This document shows, piece after piece, positions 60,430-64,000 of a DNA stretch of 64,000 bases. Location: positions 434,001 to 498,000 of the forward strand of contig CANMSI010000001.1 in assembly GCA_947500575.1 (NCBI GenBank), written 5' to 3'. Origin of the DNA: an uncultured Flavobacteriaceae bacterium. Its GTDB lineage: Bacteria > Bacteroidota > Bacteroidia > Flavobacteriales > Flavobacteriaceae. The notes beneath the pieces were generated by a model that saw nothing but the letters and a program-made list of their open reading frames with translations, was not told the origin of the DNA and did no database searches. A program made the translations under genes and the position numbers. Every line of letters begins with the position of its first letter. The stretch's first letter is position 1.

Positions 60430-61338
60430 TTAAAATTTCAACTTTTCATTTTTATCCCAGAGCCCCCAATAAGCACCAACATCTCCTTCCGCTCCTACCT
60501 TCCATGATTCATCAAATGAAGAAAAATAAAAAACTTCTACATCCTCTTTAGCAGCCCATACTTGCGTATTAATAAAATACTTCATAGCATTTTCTGCATT
60601 TGAAACCGCCCCTTTTAAGCTACTTCCCTGACTAGGCCAACCTGTTTCTGTAATAATAACTTTTTTGCCCTTTGCTGCAGCTGTAGCTTGACCCAACATC
60701 TGTTGCATATGATTTAAAGAATACTCCATGGGACACCCTTCCCAATAAGGATAACAGTTGGAGAGAATTACATCACAGATATCTACTATTTCAGGATGTT
60801 GTGTAAATTCATAGTAGGCATCCACATAACCAACCTCTATATTTGGCAAAGCCTCTTTTACACGGCTAATATAACCCAGCAGTTGTTCTTTCGTTAAATC
60901 GTTTCTATAGAGTACCTCATTGCCTACCGCAGCGATATCAACATATCCCTCTTTAGCCAAAGAAACAAGTGCTTCTATCTCTGTTTCGTTCATTTCTAAA
61001 TCGTCTCCCAACCACGCTCCTACCATTGTTTTAAGACCATTTTTTTTTGCAACACGAGGAATGTGCTCATTACCTTCAATACAGGAAAATGAACGTATCC
61101 ATTTGGTGTAAGGTTTTATGATCTTAATTCTTCGCTGTACTTGTTCCTCCGTAATTACATCTCCTGGTTTTTGACCATCTTCGTACATACTAAAACAAAG
61201 TCCATGCATCCCATTTTGAAGGGTTTCTAGCCACAATTCCCTTAATTCATCTTCAGAGATTTTAGAAAAATCTACGCCAGCATCTACTTTATAATTATTC
61301 TTGGCCAGTGAAAAATGATGATCTTCTCTATATGACAT
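60430..61338 (-). CDS. Cytoplasmic GH17 family beta-1,3-glucanase-like protein
   Basis: The 302-residue protein has the GH17 acid/base Glu141 in DIAAVGNEVLYR and nucleophile Glu231 in VIITETGWPSQG, and no signal peptide. Enzymes of this group act on beta-1,3-glucan (laminarin) oligosaccharides. It starts 3 bases after the MFS-GH17 fusion gene, whose C-terminal half is its paralogue. Cytoplasmic location means it cleaves oligosaccharides after import, or it transglycosylates; the first is more likely. Confidence 0.88.
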   Translation of the reverse strand: MSYREDHHFSLAKNNYKVDAGVDFSKISEDELRELWLETLQNGMHGLCFSMYEDGQKPGDVITEEQVQRRIKIIKPYTKWIRSFSCIEGNEHIPRVAKKNGLKTMVGAWLGDDLEMNETEIEALVSLAKEGYVDIAAVGNEVLYRNDLTKEQLLGYISRVKEALPNIEVGYVDAYYEFTQHPEIVDICDVILSNCYPYWEGCPMEYSLNHMQQMLGQATAAAKGKKVIITETGWPSQGSSLKGAVSNAENAMKYFINTQVWAAKEDVEVFYFSSFDESWKVGAEGDVGAYWGLWDKNEKLKF

Positions 61339-61341
61339 ATG

Positions 61342-63711
61342 TTAGTCTTTAGTATTATATTTAAACTCTTCATTTACATCCCAAAGGCCCCAAGAAGTTC
61401 CTGCCCATCCTTCTGAATGTATTTTCCACGATTCATCAAAGGAAGAAAAATAAAACAGATCTATATTTTTATTTTGAGCCCAAAGCTGCGTTTTTATATA
61501 GTATTTCTTTGCATTCTCTACAGAAGGTATAGCAGCTTCAACACTATCACCCTTACTAGGCCAACCCGTTTCTGTAATAATAACTTTTTTGCCTTGCGCA
61601 ACTTCTTGCGTTCTTCGATGCATTTCTTGCAGATAAAAACCTGCAGTTTTTATATCGACACCTTCCCAAAAAGGATAGCAATTGACAAGAATTACATCAC
61701 AAGCGTCTAGGAGCATTGGTCTATTTAAGAACTGATTATAGGTATCCACATAGCCAACTGGGATACCATTAGACTTATTCCTTACTTGTTGAATATATCC
61801 AATAATAGCTTCTTCGCTCAGTTCTCCTCGATATAGCACCTCATTACCTACCGCAGCAATATCAACATTACCTTCTCCCATTAAATTGATTAAGGACTCA
61901 ACCTCTAATCCATTTTCATTAAGTTCATTACTAATCCATGCTCCAACCATGGTCTTAAAACCTAATTCCTTGGCAATCTGCGGTATTTTCTCATGACCGT
62001 TGGTACAAGAGAAAATTCGTATCCATTTTGTGTGACCTACCAGAACTTCTAAACGTTTTCTTATTTGCGCCTCTGTAATAAAATCTCCCGGTCCTTGTTG
62101 ACTTGTAAAAGGACTGAAGCAAATACCCGGCATTCCCTGCTTAAACACTGTCAAAAATTCTTCTTGCACTGCCTCCTCAGTCAATACAGAAAGGTCGACT
62201 TTGGAAGTGAAAAAATGTGGGAATTTTTCTTTAAATTCTTGCTCCGAAAGACCATCTATGTTTACTTCTGAAAGTAATTTTGACTGTACAAAACCAGAAC
62301 CTTTCAGGGCTTTTCTTTTTTCTAATTCTTCACGAATTATACCTGCACGCTCTTCGGTAACATCGTAATTACGCATTACAAACATGGCCACTACTGTTCC
62401 CATTATGGGAATTCCTGAAAAAGCTAAGCGCAACCCATCTACCGCGCCTTCGGGTTGAATAGCCGCTCCTGAATCAAAACCAACTACACTCATAATAACT
62501 CCGCTTAAACCACCGGCGATTGCAAAACCAAATTTCACCATCAACCAATAAATAGCACCAAACGTTCCTTCTCTCCTAAGACCTGTATTAAGCTCGTCTA
62601 AATCTATAACATCGGCGGTCATTGACATCATCAATAAAAAAAGACTTCCTATACCAAAGGAGAATAAAGGCAGTGCAAAAATGAACATATATGGTTTGCC
62701 TGGAATGAAGAGGAACCATAACATGATATACCCTACAATAGATATTGCTTGTGACACAATAAAGGCTTTCTTTTTTCCCATTTTTTTTGACATTCTAGTA
62801 ACAATAGGAATCACAAAAAAGGTAGTTCCAAGGGCTCCTAAACAACCAAAAAGTGTGGGCCATATCCCTGCAGCACCGGCATCACCATCAAAAAGTTGGT
62901 ACACAATAATGAAAAATGAGAAAGAGGCAATCGTCATAAACGCATTGTATACCAAGAAGGTAGCAATACATAATTGTCTAAACGGTTTCATCTTAAAAGC
63001 GCTGACAAAACCAGCTCCTATTTCTTTAAGGCTATTTCCTATGCTTTTTAAATTGAGTGGAGAATAGTCTTCATCTAGGGAAGACTTACTTTTAATGAAT
63101 ATACCTGGCGCAATAGCACAAAGTGCAAAAATAATCCCCACCCAAATGGCAAGTGATCGGGTAGCAATTTCAGCAGATTCAAACCACTCTGGATCATACA
63201 TAACTACCCAAAACCAAGGAGCAATAACCCATGCCCATTGTCCAATCCATTGTGCAATGGCCATAATATTGGTGCGTTCATGAAAATCGTTACTCATTTC
63301 GTAACCCATTGCAACATAAGGAACACTAAAAATGGTAATCCCCAAGTAAAATACAAAGGACCAGATCATAAAGTAGGTAAAATTGTAATCTACTCCATCC
63401 CCCTTATAAAGTTGCCACATAGCAATAAATGCTAAGCCAGTAATAATACCTCCAATAACCACATAAGGTCTTCGTCTTCCCCACTTAGATTTGGTATTAT
63501 CCGAGATATATCCCATAATAGGATCTAAAAACGAATCGAACAGTCTTGGAAAGAAATAAATAACTCCCCACATCCATCCTGGAAAACCTAAATCTTGAAC
63601 TAGCACCACCATAAATATTCCCAAGGCCGCAGGAAACATTTGATTGGCAAGCATACCAATACCGAAAGCAACTTTTTGACCGAATGGAACCTTTGTGATA
63701 GTTGTAGACAT
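61342..63711 (-). CDS. MFS sugar transporter fused to a GH17 glucanase domain
   Basis: A 789-residue fusion. Residues 1 to about 460 are a twelve-helix major-facilitator transporter of the GPH (glycoside-pentoside-hexuronide:cation) type, with FDSFLDPIMGYISDNTKSKW and GRRRPYVVIGG. The stretch from about 505 to the end is a GH17 domain with DIAAVGNEVLYRGEL and VIITETGWPSKG, both catalytic Glu kept. With both ends in the cytoplasm the glucanase can cut the sugar as it enters. It lies between the stand-alone GH17 and a GH30 gene, one probable operon. Confidence 0.93.
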   Translation of the reverse strand: MSTTITKVPFGQKVAFGIGMLANQMFPAALGIFMVVLVQDLGFPGWMWGVIYFFPRLFDSFLDPIMGYISDNTKSKWGRRRPYVVIGGIITGLAFIAMWQLYKGDGVDYNFTYFMIWSFVFYLGITIFSVPYVAMGYEMSNDFHERTNIMAIAQWIGQWAWVIAPWFWVVMYDPEWFESAEIATRSLAIWVGIIFALCAIAPGIFIKSKSSLDEDYSPLNLKSIGNSLKEIGAGFVSAFKMKPFRQLCIATFLVYNAFMTIASFSFFIIVYQLFDGDAGAAGIWPTLFGCLGALGTTFFVIPIVTRMSKKMGKKKAFIVSQAISIVGYIMLWFLFIPGKPYMFIFALPLFSFGIGSLFLLMMSMTADVIDLDELNTGLRREGTFGAIYWLMVKFGFAIAGGLSGVIMSVVGFDSGAAIQPEGAVDGLRLAFSGIPIMGTVVAMFVMRNYDVTEERAGIIREELEKRKALKGSGFVQSKLLSEVNIDGLSEQEFKEKFPHFFTSKVDLSVLTEEAVQEEFLTVFKQGMPGICFSPFTSQQGPGDFITEAQIRKRLEVLVGHTKWIRIFSCTNGHEKIPQIAKELGFKTMVGAWISNELNENGLEVESLINLMGEGNVDIAAVGNEVLYRGELSEEAIIGYIQQVRNKSNGIPVGYVDTYNQFLNRPMLLDACDVILVNCYPFWEGVDIKTAGFYLQEMHRRTQEVAQGKKVIITETGWPSKGDSVEAAIPSVENAKKYYIKTQLWAQNKNIDLFYFSSFDESWKIHSEGWAGTSWGLWDVNEEFKYNTKD

Positions 63712-63746
63712 AATGCGTTTTTTACTTAGTTAGTATGAAATGTTTT

Positions 63747-64000
63747 TCAGTTCGATATTACGATCGTTTGAATGGCATGAGCGCTTATCTGTATCTTGGC
63801 ACTTTTCTCTTCTAAAGAAAAATGTAAGTTTTTATCGTATTCAGTCTCATTAAAAACCACTATTGCTATGGAACCATCGGGGTTTTTAGCGGCCGTTAAC
63901 AGCAAAGTATCATCCGAGGTTTCTATGCCAATTCTAATAGCACCGGGTCTTATATATTTGCTAAAATGAGCCATTGTATAATAAATAGGTGTAAAATAAA
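63747..64000 (-). CDS. GH30-type glucosidase, C-terminal end only (cut by window)
   Basis: The minus-strand frame is open from the right window edge: YFTPIYYTMAHFSKYIRPGA then beta-sandwich strands (LLLTAAKNPDGSIAIVVFNE) to a stop at 63747. HFSKYIRPGA is the hallmark of the C-terminal beta domain of GH30 enzymes (glucosylceramidase / beta-1,6-glucanase type). The methionine at 63974 is internal, not the start. In a laminarin cluster a GH30 would remove beta-1,6 branches. The main catalytic domain lies outside the window. Confidence 0.85.
   Translation of the reverse strand, partial: YFTPIYYTMAHFSKYIRPGAIRIGIETSDDTLLLTAAKNPDGSIAIVVFNETEYDKNLHFSLEEKSAKIQISAHAIQTIVISN

Noticed and set aside
1-64000. 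CRISPR arrays or insertion sequences
   Set aside because: No regularly spaced short repeats and no transposase-like reading frame were seen on either strand.

Overview
The window reads as chromosomal DNA of a marine-type flavobacterium (Bacteroidota, Flavobacteriaceae). It is AT-rich and carries a SusC/SusD pair, type IX secretion sorting domains of both the gliding-type (type B) and the short C-terminal (type A) kind, membrane-bound AraC-type regulators and lipoproteins with a Cys after a short signal. Several promoters match the Bacteroidota -7 box TAnnTTTG. Both a type III and a eukaryote-like type II glutamine synthetase are present, along with a laminarin-type GH17/GH30 cluster. No species-level assignment is possible from the sequence alone.

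Layout. 1-8.4 kb: a secreted hydrolase-like protein (cut by the window edge), an MscS channel, a T9SS-exported surface protein, an alanine/Na+ symporter, a membrane HTH regulator, an Lrp/AsnC regulator and a small helical protein. 8.4-13.8 kb: a fused B12-dependent acyl-CoA mutase (IcmF type), a DUF4197 lipoprotein and a PfkB sugar kinase. 14.3-21.6 kb: a 7TM-AraC regulator beside a SusC/SusD operon, a secreted protein of unknown function, and a second orphan copy of the susC promoter and leader. 21.6-34.6 kb: mostly housekeeping genes: pyrF-prfA, a Rieske/thioredoxin/ApbE trio, purM, GSIII and GSII back to back, a CarboxypepD-like membrane protein and a Na+/Ca2+ antiporter. 35.1-41.1 kb: tiny ORFs, a TPR-AraC regulator and a compact locus that resembles a SdpABC-type peptide toxin/maturation system (GG-leader peptide, twin secreted peptides of which one is broken by a nonsense codon, DUF5819/SdpA-like protein, SdpB-like HTTM protein, a 53-residue membrane protein and a DCC oxidoreductase). 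41.1-50.4 kb: apt, tRNA-Arg(ACG) and an 8.5-kb island bounded by a 15-bp direct repeat of the tRNA 3' end. The island carries a prohibitin-like pair, a D-amino-acid cassette (VanX-like dipeptidase, Ala/Orn-type racemase, DUF1611 protein), a cupin, an AraC regulator and a second RpoD-like sigma factor. 50.5-60.4 kb: a Crp/Fnr fragment, an M28 peptidase, a serine hydrolase, a LytS/LytTR two-component pair, a lipocalin-like lipoprotein, an M57 metalloprotease and an S8 protease with a T9SS signal. 60.4-64 kb: a cytoplasmic GH17, an MFS-GH17 fusion and the 3' end of a GH30 gene.

How the parts work together. The SusC/SusD operon probably answers to the neighbouring 7TM-AraC regulator through tandem GTAAAC repeats upstream of its promoter. 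Its 5' leader can form a long stem with a nested hairpin, and the two copies preserve both helices by different bases. The cluster at the right end imports and cleaves beta-1,3-gluco-oligosaccharides. The most promising candidates for an undescribed system are the Sdp-like peptide locus at 35.6-41.1 kb with its three matching palindromes, the duplicated structured susC leader, and the tRNA-Arg island with its own primary-type sigma factor.
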